64,000 nucleotides of DNA from assembly GCF_900188385.1 (NCBI RefSeq), contig NZ_FZOI01000001.1:1146608-1210607 (forward strand), given 5' to 3'. This document shows, piece by piece, positions 16,558-25,487 of the stretch (its first letter is position 1; the number at the start of each line of letters is the position of its first letter). The stretch comes from Azospirillum sp. RU38E. GTDB lineage: Bacteria > Pseudomonadota > Alphaproteobacteria > Azospirillales > Azospirillaceae. Both the position numbers and the translations under genes were made by a program. The notes beneath the pieces are model-generated. The model did no database searches. It saw nothing but the letters and a program-made list of their open reading frames with translations, and was not told the DNA's origin.

Positions 16558-18654
16558 ATGCTGTTGCGGCTGGTGCTGTTCCTGATGCTTGTGCTGTTCG
16601 CCGCCCCGGCCCCCGCCGCCGCGCTGACGGAGGAGGAACTGGCCCGTCTGCTGCCCGATGGTTATAGCCTGGGGGAAAAGGAAAAGACGGTGCCGGCCTG
16701 GCCGCTGATCAAGGCCGGCATGGTGGCGGGGTATATTTTTGAAACCGGATCGCTGACGTCCATTCCCGGCTTTTCCGGCACGCCTATGAACCTGCTGGTG
16801 GCGATGGATGATGCCGGCCGCTTCCTGGATGTGCAGATATTGTCCCAGCATGAACCGGTCTTTGTCGATGGGTTGGGGCCGCAACCCTTCGCGGATTTCC
16901 TGACGCAATATCGCGGCCTTACCATCCGGCAGAATATCAAGATCGGCAGCCAGTACGGCACCTCCGACAGGGCGGGCAGCAGTTCGGTCACCCTGGATGG
17001 GGTGGCCAAGGCGACGGCCAGCCTGCGCATTGCCAACCTGACCATTCTGGGGGCCGCCACCAAGGTGGCGCAGGCCAAGATGGCGGCCCTGGCACCGAAG
17101 CCGAAATCCATCCCGCGTCCGGAGATGGACCAGATCATGGGCTGGGATGCCCTGGTCGCCAGCGGTTACGTCCGCCGCCTTAGCCTGACCAACGCCATGG
17201 TTGAACAGGCATTCCAGGGCACCCCCTTTGCTGGCCTGGATGCGGCGGGGCTGGCCGATCCGCAGGGGATTTTCATCGACCTCTGGGTCGCCTATCTGAA
17301 CGTGCCTGCCATCGGCCGTTCCCTGCTGGGGGAGGCGCAGTATGTCCAGGTGATGGACCGGCTGCAGCCAGGGGAAGAGGTGCTGCTGGTGCTGTCCAGC
17401 GGGCGTTATTCCTATACCGGGCCGGATTTCGTGCCGGCCACGGTGCCGGACCGGCTGGCCGTCACCCAAGCAGGCTTTCCGGTCAATATCCGCGACATGG
17501 TGCATGATTATGTGCTGCCCGCCGGCCTGCCGACGGTGGATGAGGTGCGGTTGTTCCGCGTCGATGGTTCCGCCGCCTTCGATCCGGCCAGCCCCTGGAC
17601 CCTGTCACTGCGCACGGTGCGGGAAAAGGGCCTGATCCTGCCCGACCGGCAGATGCGCGATTTCACAACGAATTATGCGCTGCCGGCCAGCCTGTTCACT
17701 GCCCCGGTGATGGTGGAAACTCCGCCGGAATGGCTCCTGGCCTGGGGCAGCCGTCTGCCGGAACTGGCCATTCTGGGGCTGATGCTGCTGGGGCTGACGG
17801 CGGGACTGATCGCGCAGACCCGCCTGTCCCGGCGCGAACGGCAGTTCTATTGGACGCGCATGGGCTTTCTGGCGGCAACGCTGGGCTTTATCGGCATCCA
17901 GGCCCAGGGCCAGCTCTCCATCGTCACTGTGCAAGGCGTGGTGAAGGGGGCGGTGAACGGCATGGATTTCAGCTTCCTGCTCTATGATCCGGTGTCACTG
18001 CTGCTTTGGGCCTATGTCGCGGTCACCGCCATCATCTGGGGGCGGGGCACGTTCTGCGGCTGGCTCTGCCCCTTCGGCGCGCTGCAGGAATTTGCCGATG
18101 CGCTGGGCCGGCTGCTGCGGCTGCGGCGTATCCGGGTGCCGGGCTGGCTGGATCAGCGGCTGGTGCTGGTGAAATATGCCGTGCTGGCGCTGCTGCTGGT
18201 CACGGCCCTGGTTCTGCCGGGGGAGGCGGAGAAAGCGGCAGAGGTGGAACCGTTCAAAACCGCCATCACGCTGGGGTTCGTCCGCGATCTGCCCTTCGTG
18301 CTCTATGCCGGGTTCTGGCTGCTGCTGGGGCTGGTGATGTTCAAGCCTTTCTGCCGCTATCTCTGCCCGCTGGGTGCCTTTCTGGCACTGGCCGGCCGGT
18401 TGCGCCTGCTGGACTGGATACCCAGGCGGCCGGCCTGCGGCAGCCCGTGCCAGCTTTGCACCAGCCGCTGCCGGTACAAGGCCATCCGGCGGGATGGCTC
18501 CATCCGCTATGACGAATGTTTCCAGTGCCTGGATTGCGTCGGCATCTATGCCGACAAGGGGCGCTGCGTGCCGCTGGTGGTGGCGGCACGTCATGGGGAA
18601 GGGGCCGCAGCCCGCATCCAGCCCAGAAAGGGGAGCGGTCACCATGCCGCCTGA
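16558..18654 (+). CDS. NosR/NirI-like membrane flavo-iron-sulfur protein
   Basis: The 698-residue product has a signal sequence, a periplasmic FMN-binding domain (about residues 60-175, possible flavin attachment Thr/Ser in SSSVTLDGV near 141-147), then several membrane helices (from about 395). It has two CxxxCP motifs (FCGWLCPFGA near 500-505; FCRYLCPLGA near 599-604) and two C-terminal ferredoxin-like Cys clusters (CGSPCQLCTSRC; CFQCLDC). This is the layout of NosR/NirI, which moves electrons between the quinol pool or cytoplasm and periplasmic proteins. No nosZ, nirS or other denitrification genes are near. The ATG at 16558 follows GGAGG. The next gene, apbE, overlaps by 11 bases and would attach FMN. 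Confidence 0.88.
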   Translation: MLLRLVLFLMLVLFAAPAPAAALTEEELARLLPDGYSLGEKEKTVPAWPLIKAGMVAGYIFETGSLTSIPGFSGTPMNLLVAMDDAGRFLDVQILSQHEPVFVDGLGPQPFADFLTQYRGLTIRQNIKIGSQYGTSDRAGSSSVTLDGVAKATASLRIANLTILGAATKVAQAKMAALAPKPKSIPRPEMDQIMGWDALVASGYVRRLSLTNAMVEQAFQGTPFAGLDAAGLADPQGIFIDLWVAYLNVPAIGRSLLGEAQYVQVMDRLQPGEEVLLVLSSGRYSYTGPDFVPATVPDRLAVTQAGFPVNIRDMVHDYVLPAGLPTVDEVRLFRVDGSAAFDPASPWTLSLRTVREKGLILPDRQMRDFTTNYALPASLFTAPVMVETPPEWLLAWGSRLPELAILGLMLLGLTAGLIAQTRLSRRERQFYWTRMGFLAATLGFIGIQAQGQLSIVTVQGVVKGAVNGMDFSFLLYDPVSLLLWAYVAVTAIIWGRGTFCGWLCPFGALQEFADALGRLLRLRRIRVPGWLDQRLVLVKYAVLALLLVTALVLPGEAEKAAEVEPFKTAITLGFVRDLPFVLYAGFWLLLGLVMFKPFCRYLCPLGAFLALAGRLRLLDWIPRRPACGSPCQLCTSRCRYKAIRRDGSIRYDECFQCLDCVGIYADKGRCVPLVVAARHGEGAAARIQPRKGSGHHAA

Positions 18655-19582
18655 AACCATGCCGCTGCCCAGCCGCCGCCGGGTGTTGCGCCTGTCCGCC
18701 CTGGCCCTGGCGGGCAGTGCGCTCGCCCTCTGGCCCCGCCGACCACCGCCGGTGACATGGCAGGGCCAGGCCATGGGCGGCCCCGCCAGCTTGACCCTGC
18801 ATGGGGTGGAGGAAGGGGCGGCCCGGGCGCTGATCGGCCATGTTGTCCGGTTGATCAGCGCCCTGGAGGGGCTGTTCAGCCTGCATCGGCCGGACAGTCT
18901 GTTGTCCCGCCTGAACCGGGAAGGGGAATTGGCTGATCCGCCCGCCGCCTTCACCGATCTGCTGCGCCAGGCCCTGGCCCTGTCAGCCGCCACCGCTGGC
19001 GCCTTTGATCCCACGGTCCAGCCGCTCTGGCAATTCTACCGGGATGGGGCGGTTGATTTTGGGGCGGTACGGCAGGCGGTCGGCTGGCAGCGGGTGGAGG
19101 TTCGGCGCGACCGGGTACGGCTGCCACCGGGTATGGCGCTGACCCTGAACGGGATTGCCCAGGGCTATATCACTGACCGGGTGACCGATCTGCTGCTGGC
19201 CCACGGTATCGGGCATATGCTGGTGGATATGGGGGAACCGCGCGGTATCGGCCGGCGTGATGACGGGCGGGAATGGCAGTTGGGGGTGGCCGATCCGGTT
19301 GATGCCGCGCGGATCGCCACCCACATTCCCGTTTCCGGCCGGGCCGTCGCCACCTCTGCCCCGCGCGGCAGCCTGATCGATGCGGCTGGCCGTTATGGCC
19401 ATATCCTGGACCCGGCAACCGGGCTTCCGGCCGATCGCTGGCGGCAGGTCAGCGTCGCCGCATCCACGGCCACCCTGGCCGATGCCCTCTCCACCGCCAT
19501 TGCCGCCAGCGATCCGGCCCGCGCCCAATCCCTGCTGGCCGCCGGGGGCGGGCAGGCGATTGTGGCGGGGTGGCGGGTGTAA
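18644..19582 (+). CDS. apbE: ApbE, FAD:protein FMN transferase
   Basis: The 312-residue exported enzyme splits FAD and attaches FMN to Thr/Ser of extracytoplasmic flavoproteins. A twin-arginine-like signal (SRRRVLRLSALALAGSALAL) is followed by the ApbE fold: AMGGPASLTLHG, RPDSLLSRLNREG, TAGAFDPTVQPLW, LNGIAQGYITDRV, HMLVDMGEPRGIG and HILDPATGLP, which include the FAD and Mg sites. The ATG at 18644 follows GGGGAG and overlaps the NosR-like stop by 11 bases, so the two are coupled. Its target is almost certainly that protein. Confidence 0.93.
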   Translation: MPPETMPLPSRRRVLRLSALALAGSALALWPRRPPPVTWQGQAMGGPASLTLHGVEEGAARALIGHVVRLISALEGLFSLHRPDSLLSRLNREGELADPPAAFTDLLRQALALSAATAGAFDPTVQPLWQFYRDGAVDFGAVRQAVGWQRVEVRRDRVRLPPGMALTLNGIAQGYITDRVTDLLLAHGIGHMLVDMGEPRGIGRRDDGREWQLGVADPVDAARIATHIPVSGRAVATSAPRGSLIDAAGRYGHILDPATGLPADRWRQVSVAASTATLADALSTAIAASDPARAQSLLAAGGGQAIVAGWRV

Positions 19583-19585
19583 TCC

Positions 19586-20206
19586 CTAACCACCCACCCG
19601 GCGCTGCACCGCCACGCGCACCAGATCGGCCGTGCGGCGCACGCCGAACCGGTTGCGCAGGCGGACCAGGGTATTGGCCACCGTCTTGTAACTGATGCCC
19701 AGACGGCGGCCGACATCATCCAGGTCGGCCGTATCGGCCAGCAGGTCCAGTATTTCCGCCTCCCGCTCCGTCAGGTCGGTTTCGCGGTTGGGCAGGGCCA
19801 GGGCGCGGGCAATATCGGCCGACAGCCAGCGGGCACCTCGCAATGCCGCCTCTGTTGCTTCCACCAGGGCTTCCGGCGCGTCGGACTTGGTGACATAGGC
19901 GGCAGCACCCAGTTCAATACAACGGCTGGCAATGCCCGGCGTTTCATGCATGGACAGAACAACGACACGCCGCCCCGCCTCTGTCAGTTCCCGAACAAGG
20001 TCCAACCCGTTGGGCGTGCCCGGCAGGTTCAGGTCGGTGATCACCAGATCGGGATCATGGCGCTCCACCTGGGTTCGCGCGGCTTGCCCGTCGGCCGCTT
20101 CCACCACGCGGAAGCGGGACAGCGGTGGCTCCAGCAACTGGCGGCAGCCGCCGCGCACAATGGCATGGTCATCAACCACCAGGATCAGGGGGGCGGTTTC
20201 AGCCAT
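19586..20206 (-). CDS. LuxR/NarL-family response regulator, partner of the adjacent kinase
   Basis: The 206-residue product has a receiver domain (LILVVDDHAIVRGG; phosphate acceptor Asp in LVITDLNLPG) and a LuxR-type DNA-binding domain (LTEREAEILDLLADTADLDDVG, YKTVANTLVRLRNRFG). The ATG at 20206 overlaps the end of the kinase gene by 8 bases, so kinase and regulator are translated together. The pair is divergent from the TonB receptor gene and is a candidate for binding the CGGGAT repeats there and at 6917. The gene converges on apbE with a 3-base gap. Confidence 0.9.
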   Translation of the reverse strand: MAETAPLILVVDDHAIVRGGCRQLLEPPLSRFRVVEAADGQAARTQVERHDPDLVITDLNLPGTPNGLDLVRELTEAGRRVVVLSMHETPGIASRCIELGAAAYVTKSDAPEALVEATEAALRGARWLSADIARALALPNRETDLTEREAEILDLLADTADLDDVGRRLGISYKTVANTLVRLRNRFGVRRTADLVRVAVQRRVGG

Positions 20207-21473
20207 GGCGGTGCAATCCTTCTGCTGTTGCGGCGGGGACGGGAATATGGGCTTCCACCAGGGTCTGCCCATCCGCCCCGCTGGTGATGCTGAACCGGCC
20301 ACCCAGGGCGCGGACGCGTTCCCGCATCCCGGTAATGCCGTGCCCCGGCAGCGCGTCCGGCTTCATGCCGCCGCCATCATCGCTGACCTGCAGGGTAATG
20401 CTGTCGGCCTGGCCCTGCACCCGCAGGCCGATCCGGCTGGGCTGGCCATGGCGCAGGGCGTTCAGGATTGCCTCATGCGCGATGCGGTACAGCGTCAGGT
20501 CGGCGGCCTCGCTGCGGGCGAAGGCCGACATGTCCAGATCAACGCTGAAGCTTGTCTGCGGATGCTGCCGCGCCAGCCCCGCCGTCAGATCGCGCAAGAT
20601 GTCGGCTGCGTGCAGATGATCCAACCCCATCGGGCGCAACCGGTTGAGAATGCGGCGGGACAGGTCGCGGATGCCGGCGGCAGCATCGGCGATGGCGCCA
20701 GCCCGGCCCGCCGCATCCCCCGGCGGTACCGGGCCGGTGGCGGCAGCGCGGCCAATGGCATGGGCATCCACGCGGATACCAAATAATAGCGGTCCCAACT
20801 CATCGTGCAGATCGCGCGCCAGTTGGGCCCGTTCCTGATCCTGCAGGGCAATCAGGCTGTGTGACAGGGCGGCATTCTCCGCCCGTGCCGCCACCAGTTC
20901 CCGATCCAGCCGGGCGATCCGCTGACCGATGGCTGCCAGTTCCGGGATGGCAATGGCAGTTTCCGGCCCCGCCTGCTGCCCCTGGGCCAAACGGTCCAGC
21001 GCCAGGGCAAAGCCGTTCAGCGGTGCCAGCGCCCGCCCCACCAGAACCGACAGGGCCAGCAGCATCAACAGCAGCATGATGGCGGCCGTCACCGCCAGCA
21101 CCACGGTGTCCGACCAGACCTCCGCCACCTCATCCGCCGGATCGGCGCGCAGCAGCCAGACACCACCCTCCACCGGCAGCAGAATATCGTCTGCCCCATT
21201 CCAGACCAGGGCGGCAAACCAGCCCGGCACCCCCGGATGGTGCCGTTCCACCGGGGGCAGGGGGCTGCCCTGCGGCACGAACTGGCGGGTGACATGGCGG
21301 ACATGGGCGGGCAATGCCGCCCGGGGGGGCTCGGCCCGCGCCAGTTCCAGGGCGGCTTCCGTCTCCATCCGCACGGAAACGCGGGCACCCGCCACGGTCA
21401 CCGCCAGCCCGGCCAGGGCCGATAGGGCCGCCGCCAGCATCACCAGCAGAATGATCCGCCACCGCAGCGACAA
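20199..21473 (-). CDS. Membrane sensor histidine kinase (HisKA_3 type)
   Basis: About 424 residues. One N-terminal membrane helix (WRIILLVMLAAALSALAGLAVTV), a periplasmic domain of about 85-90 residues, a second helix (TVVLAVTAAIMLLLMLLALSVLV), a HAMP-like linker, and the HisKA_3 dimerisation/phosphoacceptor motif (LARDLHDELGPLLFGIRVDA), then HATPase (YRIAHEAILNALRHG; DDGGGM; GHGITGMRERV). The start is uncertain: no ATG is available before a stop. The TTG at 21473 follows AAGGGGGA, and a TTG at 21494 is also in frame. The periplasmic part matches no family I recognise. Its neighbours suggest it senses an alcohol or metal signal. Confidence 0.88.
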   Translation of the reverse strand: MSLRWRIILLVMLAAALSALAGLAVTVAGARVSVRMETEAALELARAEPPRAALPAHVRHVTRQFVPQGSPLPPVERHHPGVPGWFAALVWNGADDILLPVEGGVWLLRADPADEVAEVWSDTVVLAVTAAIMLLLMLLALSVLVGRALAPLNGFALALDRLAQGQQAGPETAIAIPELAAIGQRIARLDRELVAARAENAALSHSLIALQDQERAQLARDLHDELGPLLFGIRVDAHAIGRAAATGPVPPGDAAGRAGAIADAAAGIRDLSRRILNRLRPMGLDHLHAADILRDLTAGLARQHPQTSFSVDLDMSAFARSEAADLTLYRIAHEAILNALRHGQPSRIGLRVQGQADSITLQVSDDGGGMKPDALPGHGITGMRERVRALGGRFSITSGADGQTLVEAHIPVPAATAEGLHRHG

Positions 21474-21550
21474 GCCGTCCCCCTTCCCGTCCAACGGGCG
21501 TGAAAGTTCAGCTTAGACCGAGCTGGGCCACCCCGGCCATAGGGCGAAGG

Positions 21551-21582
21551 TATCAGGATAAATATCCCGTCAATTCCGGGAT
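21551..21582. promoter_or_regulatory. CGGGAT/ATCCCG operator-like site upstream of the TonB receptor
   Basis: TATCAGGATAAATATCCCG (21551-21569) leads into an inverted pair ATCCCG (21564-21569) and CGGGAT (21577-21582) with a 7-base spacer. The same half-sites occur at 6917-6932 and nearby, where they lie between the Ca-type dehydrogenase and its regulator. It sits about 88 bases before the TonB receptor ATG and about 80-100 before the kinase start, fitting a site that controls both. Confidence 0.6.
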
Positions 21583-21669
21583 AAATGACTGACCCGATGG
21601 TACAATTGTCCGGATCGACCCTGGCGCGGCCCAATGGGGTCAACAAAGACCGTTCCAGGGAAGAACCCC

Positions 21670-23937
21670 ATGCGCCGCCCGCCGCTATTCTGGCTGCTGA
21701 CCAGCAGCCTGCTGACCCCTGCCGCCCTGGCCCAGCCGCAGGAACAGGCCGAGGAGGTGATTGTCATTGGCCTTGCCGGCGGCCAGGAAGGGGTGCCGCT
21801 GGACCGGTTGCCGGCCAGCGGCCACCGCCTGGACAGCGCCACGATGAACCGGCCGGGCACCGTGACGGCAACGGAGGGGCTGCAGCGCCGGCTGGGATCG
21901 GTCAGCAGCATCGACAGTCTGGGGAATGTCTGGCAGCAGGGCGTGGCCCTGCGCGGTTTCACCGCCGCCCCTGCCTTGGGTGAACCGCAGGGGGTGGCCG
22001 TCTATCAGGACGGGATGCGCGTCAACGAGGCCTTTGGCGATGTGGTGCAGTGGGATTTGCTGCCGGCCTTCGCCATCGACCATGCCCAGGTGATCGCCGG
22101 TTCCAACCCCACCTTTGGCCCCAACGGGCTGGGTGGATCGGTGCTGCTGTCCATGAAGGACGGGTTCAGCTTTCAGGGCACGGAAGCTGAGGTTGCTGCC
22201 GGATCGGATGGTTTCCTCTCCCTGACCGCCCAGACGGGCGGGACGGAGGGGAAGACGGGCTATTATCTGGGCCTGTCGCACGGGCGGGATGATGGTTGGC
22301 GGGATTTCTCCCCCAGCCGGCTGACCCGGGCCTATGGCGATGTGCTGTACCGGCCGGATGGCGGTGGCGAACTGGGCCTTTCCATCACCGCTGCGACATC
22401 GGAACTGACGGGCAATGGCGCGGCACCCGGCGATCTGCTGACGCAGGATCGCCGGGCCGTCTTCACCCATCCTGACCGCACGGATAGCGACCTGCTGGCG
22501 CTTTCCCTGCGGGGGGAGATGATGGCCGGGCAGGGCTGGACCCTGCGGGCCGCCGCGCATTGGCGCCATCTGAAACGCCGGACGGCCAATGGCGACCAGG
22601 GCAGTTTTGAACTGTGCGGCAGCGGCCTTTGTGTGGAGGAGGGTGACGATCTGGAACCGGTTATCGGCGCTGATGGCAGGCCGGTTGGCGGGTTGACCGA
22701 GGAGCCCGATGCCGTCTTCAACCGCACCCGGACCCGCACCGACGGCCAGGGGCTCAGCCTGCAGGCGCGGCACGCCGGCGCGCCGGGCGGTCTGGAGAAT
22801 ATCCTGATCCTGGGGGCAACGCTGGACCATGCCAGCACCCGCTATGGCAGCGGTACCGAGCTTGGGCAACTGGACGCCACACGCGGGGTGGAAAGCCTGG
22901 GGATTGCCATCGGGAATGATGAATTCAATGTCGGGCTGAAAACCCGGTCCTGGATGCTGGGGGCCAGCCTGTCCGACACGCTGTCGCTGGCGCCCGATCT
23001 GCATCTGACCGGGGCCTTGCGGCTGACCCATGCCGATCTGCGCCTGCGGGACCAGTTGGGCAGCGATCTGGACGGTGACCATACCTATACCGCGCTTAAC
23101 CCCGGCATGGGGCTGGCCTGGAATCCCCAGCCGGGGACGGTGCTCTATGCCAGCGTCAATGAGAATAACCGCATCCCCACGCCGGCTGAGCTGTCCTGTG
23201 CCGACCCGAAACGCCCCTGCCGCTTCCCGAATGCCTTTTTGGCCGATCCGCCACTGGATGATGTGCGATCCCGCACCTGGGAGGCGGGGGCCAGGGGGAA
23301 ATGGGCAGATGGACAGGTGGAATGGTCGCTGGCGGCCTTTCGCACCGACAACCGGGACGACATCATCTTCATTTCCGCCGGTCCCGTCATCGGCACCGGC
23401 TATTTCGGCAATGTCGGCCGCACCCGGCGCCAGGGGCTGGAGGCCGGATTATCGGGCAGCCAGGGGCCGGTTTCCTGGTTCATCGATTATGCGCTGGTGA
23501 AGGCCAGCTTCCGCAGCCCGCTGTCGATCCAGGCCCCGTATAATCCGCAGGCGGAGGCCGATGGCGACATCGCCGTCAGCCCAGGCGACCGCATCCCCGG
23601 CATTCCCCAGCACAGCCTGAAGATCGGCGCCGATCTGGCGTTGGGCAGGGCCTTGGTGCTGGGGGCGGAGATGCACTATTCCTCCAGCCGTTTTCTGCGT
23701 GGGGATGAGGTGAACCTGACGCGACCGCTGGGCGGTTTCGCCTTGTTCAACCTGTCGGCCCGTTATCAATTGATCGAGGGTGTCACCCTGAATGGCCGGA
23801 TCGATAATGTGTTCGACCATCGCTATGCCACCTTCGGTATTTATGGGGATGCCGGGGAACTGGGCTTTGATGATCCGCGTTTTCTGTCAACCGGCGCACC
23901 CCGCCGTTTCATCGCGGGCCTGTCCGCCCGGTTCTGA
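21670..23937 (+). CDS. TonB-dependent outer-membrane receptor
   Basis: The 755-residue product has a signal peptide (to about residue 21, TPAALA), a TonB box-like EEVIVIG, a plug domain (ALRGFTAAPALGEPQGVAVYQDGMRVNEAFGD, GSNPTFGPNGLGGSVLL) and a C-terminal 22-strand barrel ending in Phe (AGLSARF). A disulfide-prone loop (ELCGSGLCVEEGDD) and an acidic stretch could form a metal site. Receptors of this class import metal chelates. The gene lies beside the second two-component system and the PQQ genes, so uptake of a lanthanide-chelate (LanA/LutH-like) is an attractive but unproven idea. The ATG at 21670 follows AGGGAAG; an ATG 12 codons upstream in frame lacks a site. Confidence 0.9.
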   Translation: MRRPPLFWLLTSSLLTPAALAQPQEQAEEVIVIGLAGGQEGVPLDRLPASGHRLDSATMNRPGTVTATEGLQRRLGSVSSIDSLGNVWQQGVALRGFTAAPALGEPQGVAVYQDGMRVNEAFGDVVQWDLLPAFAIDHAQVIAGSNPTFGPNGLGGSVLLSMKDGFSFQGTEAEVAAGSDGFLSLTAQTGGTEGKTGYYLGLSHGRDDGWRDFSPSRLTRAYGDVLYRPDGGGELGLSITAATSELTGNGAAPGDLLTQDRRAVFTHPDRTDSDLLALSLRGEMMAGQGWTLRAAAHWRHLKRRTANGDQGSFELCGSGLCVEEGDDLEPVIGADGRPVGGLTEEPDAVFNRTRTRTDGQGLSLQARHAGAPGGLENILILGATLDHASTRYGSGTELGQLDATRGVESLGIAIGNDEFNVGLKTRSWMLGASLSDTLSLAPDLHLTGALRLTHADLRLRDQLGSDLDGDHTYTALNPGMGLAWNPQPGTVLYASVNENNRIPTPAELSCADPKRPCRFPNAFLADPPLDDVRSRTWEAGARGKWADGQVEWSLAAFRTDNRDDIIFISAGPVIGTGYFGNVGRTRRQGLEAGLSGSQGPVSWFIDYALVKASFRSPLSIQAPYNPQAEADGDIAVSPGDRIPGIPQHSLKIGADLALGRALVLGAEMHYSSSRFLRGDEVNLTRPLGGFALFNLSARYQLIEGVTLNGRIDNVFDHRYATFGIYGDAGELGFDDPRFLSTGAPRRFIAGLSARF

Positions 23938-23946
23938 TCCACGGGT

Positions 23947-24807
23947 TTAGTGCCCCCCGGTCACACCGGGGGCGGCAAGGGCGGCGCGGACGCTGGCGGC
24001 AATGGCATTGATCGCCCTGGTCCGTGCCTGGCCCGTGGCGCGGCCCAGAAGGATGATATCGGACGCAGGAAGCCGGGGAAGACCCAGCAATGGCCCGACA
24101 TCCTGGCTGGCGGCCCCGAACCGCCCCATGGGCGCAATTCCAAATCCTGCGGAAAGCCCAGCCAGCAAGGCACTGCTGCTGCCGGCCACGAAGCTTTCGT
24201 AACAGGGGATACCGGCCTTGCCCAGGGCCCGTATCGCCAGGGCGCGCACGCCGCAAGGTTCCCCCAATGACGCGATGGGCAAGGGTGAGGTGCCGGCAAG
24301 CAGCGTGGGATCGCCGCACCAGATCAAGGGCTCGCTGCCCAACACCTCCCCATCATTGCCGCCAGCCTCACGGCGGATGATGATGGTGTCCAACTCCCCC
24401 TGTTCGAAGGCCGTTCGCAGGGACTGGGACAATGATACCCGCAGTTCCAGCCGAATATCTGCCGGCAGGATTGCCCGCAACCGTCGCAGCAGCGGGCCGG
24501 ACGCGGCCCCCATCACATGGTCGCTGATGCCCAGGCGCAGATGCAGGGCCGGACCGTCCTTGAAGCGCAGTGTCGCATCATGGGCGGCCAGCAGGGCCCG
24601 CGCCCGTTCCAGGAAGACCACCCCATCCGCTGTGGGCCGCACGAAGCGGGGCGAACGCTCCAGCAATTGGGTTCCCAACTGCGCCTCCAAGGCCTTCAGC
24701 CGTTGACTGACCACCGGCTGCACGGTTCCCACCGCCTCAGCCGCCCGCGTCAAGCCACCCAGATCCACCGTCAACACGAAAAGCTGCACCGATTCAAGGT
24801 CGAGCAT
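23947..24807 (-). CDS. LysR-family transcriptional regulator
   Basis: The 286-residue product has an N-terminal winged helix-turn-helix (LFVLTVDLGGLTRAAEAVG, VQPVVSQRLKALEAQLGTQL) and a periplasmic-binding-like effector domain (from about residue 88). It is divergent from the tautomerase gene across 109 AT-rich bases that contain an inverted repeat of the LysR kind, so it probably controls that gene and itself. Its 3' end lies 9 bases from the TonB receptor stop (convergent). Confidence 0.92.
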   Translation of the reverse strand: MLDLESVQLFVLTVDLGGLTRAAEAVGTVQPVVSQRLKALEAQLGTQLLERSPRFVRPTADGVVFLERARALLAAHDATLRFKDGPALHLRLGISDHVMGAASGPLLRRLRAILPADIRLELRVSLSQSLRTAFEQGELDTIIIRREAGGNDGEVLGSEPLIWCGDPTLLAGTSPLPIASLGEPCGVRALAIRALGKAGIPCYESFVAGSSSALLAGLSAGFGIAPMGRFGAASQDVGPLLGLPRLPASDIILLGRATGQARTRAINAIAASVRAALAAPGVTGGH

Positions 24808-24833
24808 CGGATAACCATTAAAATTTGCGATCT

Positions 24834-24849
24834 TGATTATTGTAAATCA
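24834..24849. promoter_or_regulatory. LysR-type inverted repeat between the regulator and tautomerase genes
   Basis: TGATT (24834-24838) and AATCA (24845-24849) flank six bases in the 109-base divergent gap, close to the T-N11-A form bound by LysR proteins. The gap is far more AT-rich than the genes on either side. Confidence 0.5.
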
Positions 24850-24916
24850 TATCATTCCAGTATGATGGGTGTCGCGCCATAATCTCGCCATCACCAAGGA
24901 GAAATGGGAGCAAGCG

Positions 24917-25333
24917 ATGCCAATGATCACCATTCGTTATGTGGAGCCGGCAACCGGGGGCCCCGATCATCGGGCCGCCATTGCCGGGGCTGCGGCCGGT
25001 TGGGCTGCCGAGCATCTGGGCAAGGATAAGGGCGTTACCGCTGTTTTGGTGGAGCCGGCGGATCCCGCCGGCTGGTACATTGCCGGCCAGCGGCCGACAG
25101 ATGCCGGCCTTGCTGCCTTCTGGCTGGATATCAAGATAACCGCCGGCACCAATCTCAAGGCAGAAACGGCGCGCTTCGTGCGGGCGGCCTTTGCCGGCAT
25201 GGCGGAATTGCTGGGGCCGCTGCATCCGGAAAGCTATGTGCTGGTCCATGCCGTCGATGGACATGCCTATGGCTATGGTGGCTTGACCCAGGAACAGCGC
25301 TGGGCAGCGTCGCAGGTGAATACCAGCGCATGA
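24917..25333 (+). CDS. Tautomerase-family protein
   Basis: The 138-residue product begins Met-Pro-Met-Ile-Thr; removal of Met would expose the N-terminal Pro that acts as catalytic base in 4-oxalocrotonate-tautomerase-like enzymes. Two copies of a short beta-alpha-beta pattern are seen (MITIRYVEPATGG and FWLDIKITAGTNL). The true substrate cannot be given. GGAGAAATGGGAG precedes the ATG at 24917. It is divergent from the LysR gene that likely controls it. Confidence 0.78.
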   Translation: MPMITIRYVEPATGGPDHRAAIAGAAAGWAAEHLGKDKGVTAVLVEPADPAGWYIAGQRPTDAGLAAFWLDIKITAGTNLKAETARFVRAAFAGMAELLGPLHPESYVLVHAVDGHAYGYGGLTQEQRWAASQVNTSA

Positions 25334-25487
25334 GTAACGCGGCATCGGCGCGGCGGGCGGGGGGCAGGTCCACGCCCGCCGCAAGCGCCACAGACTGGAC
25401 AGCCGCACCCGGAACAGCCTAACTAGCGACCAAAGAAAAACAATCCGCAAAGACCCTCCGTTACGGTTGCTGGGAGCAAGTTAGGAA

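Noticed and set aside
16558..18654. NosR-like gene as evidence of N2O respiration
   Set aside because: No nosZ, nosD, nosF, nosY or nosL is present and the neighbours are PQQ-related; denitrification cannot be claimed.
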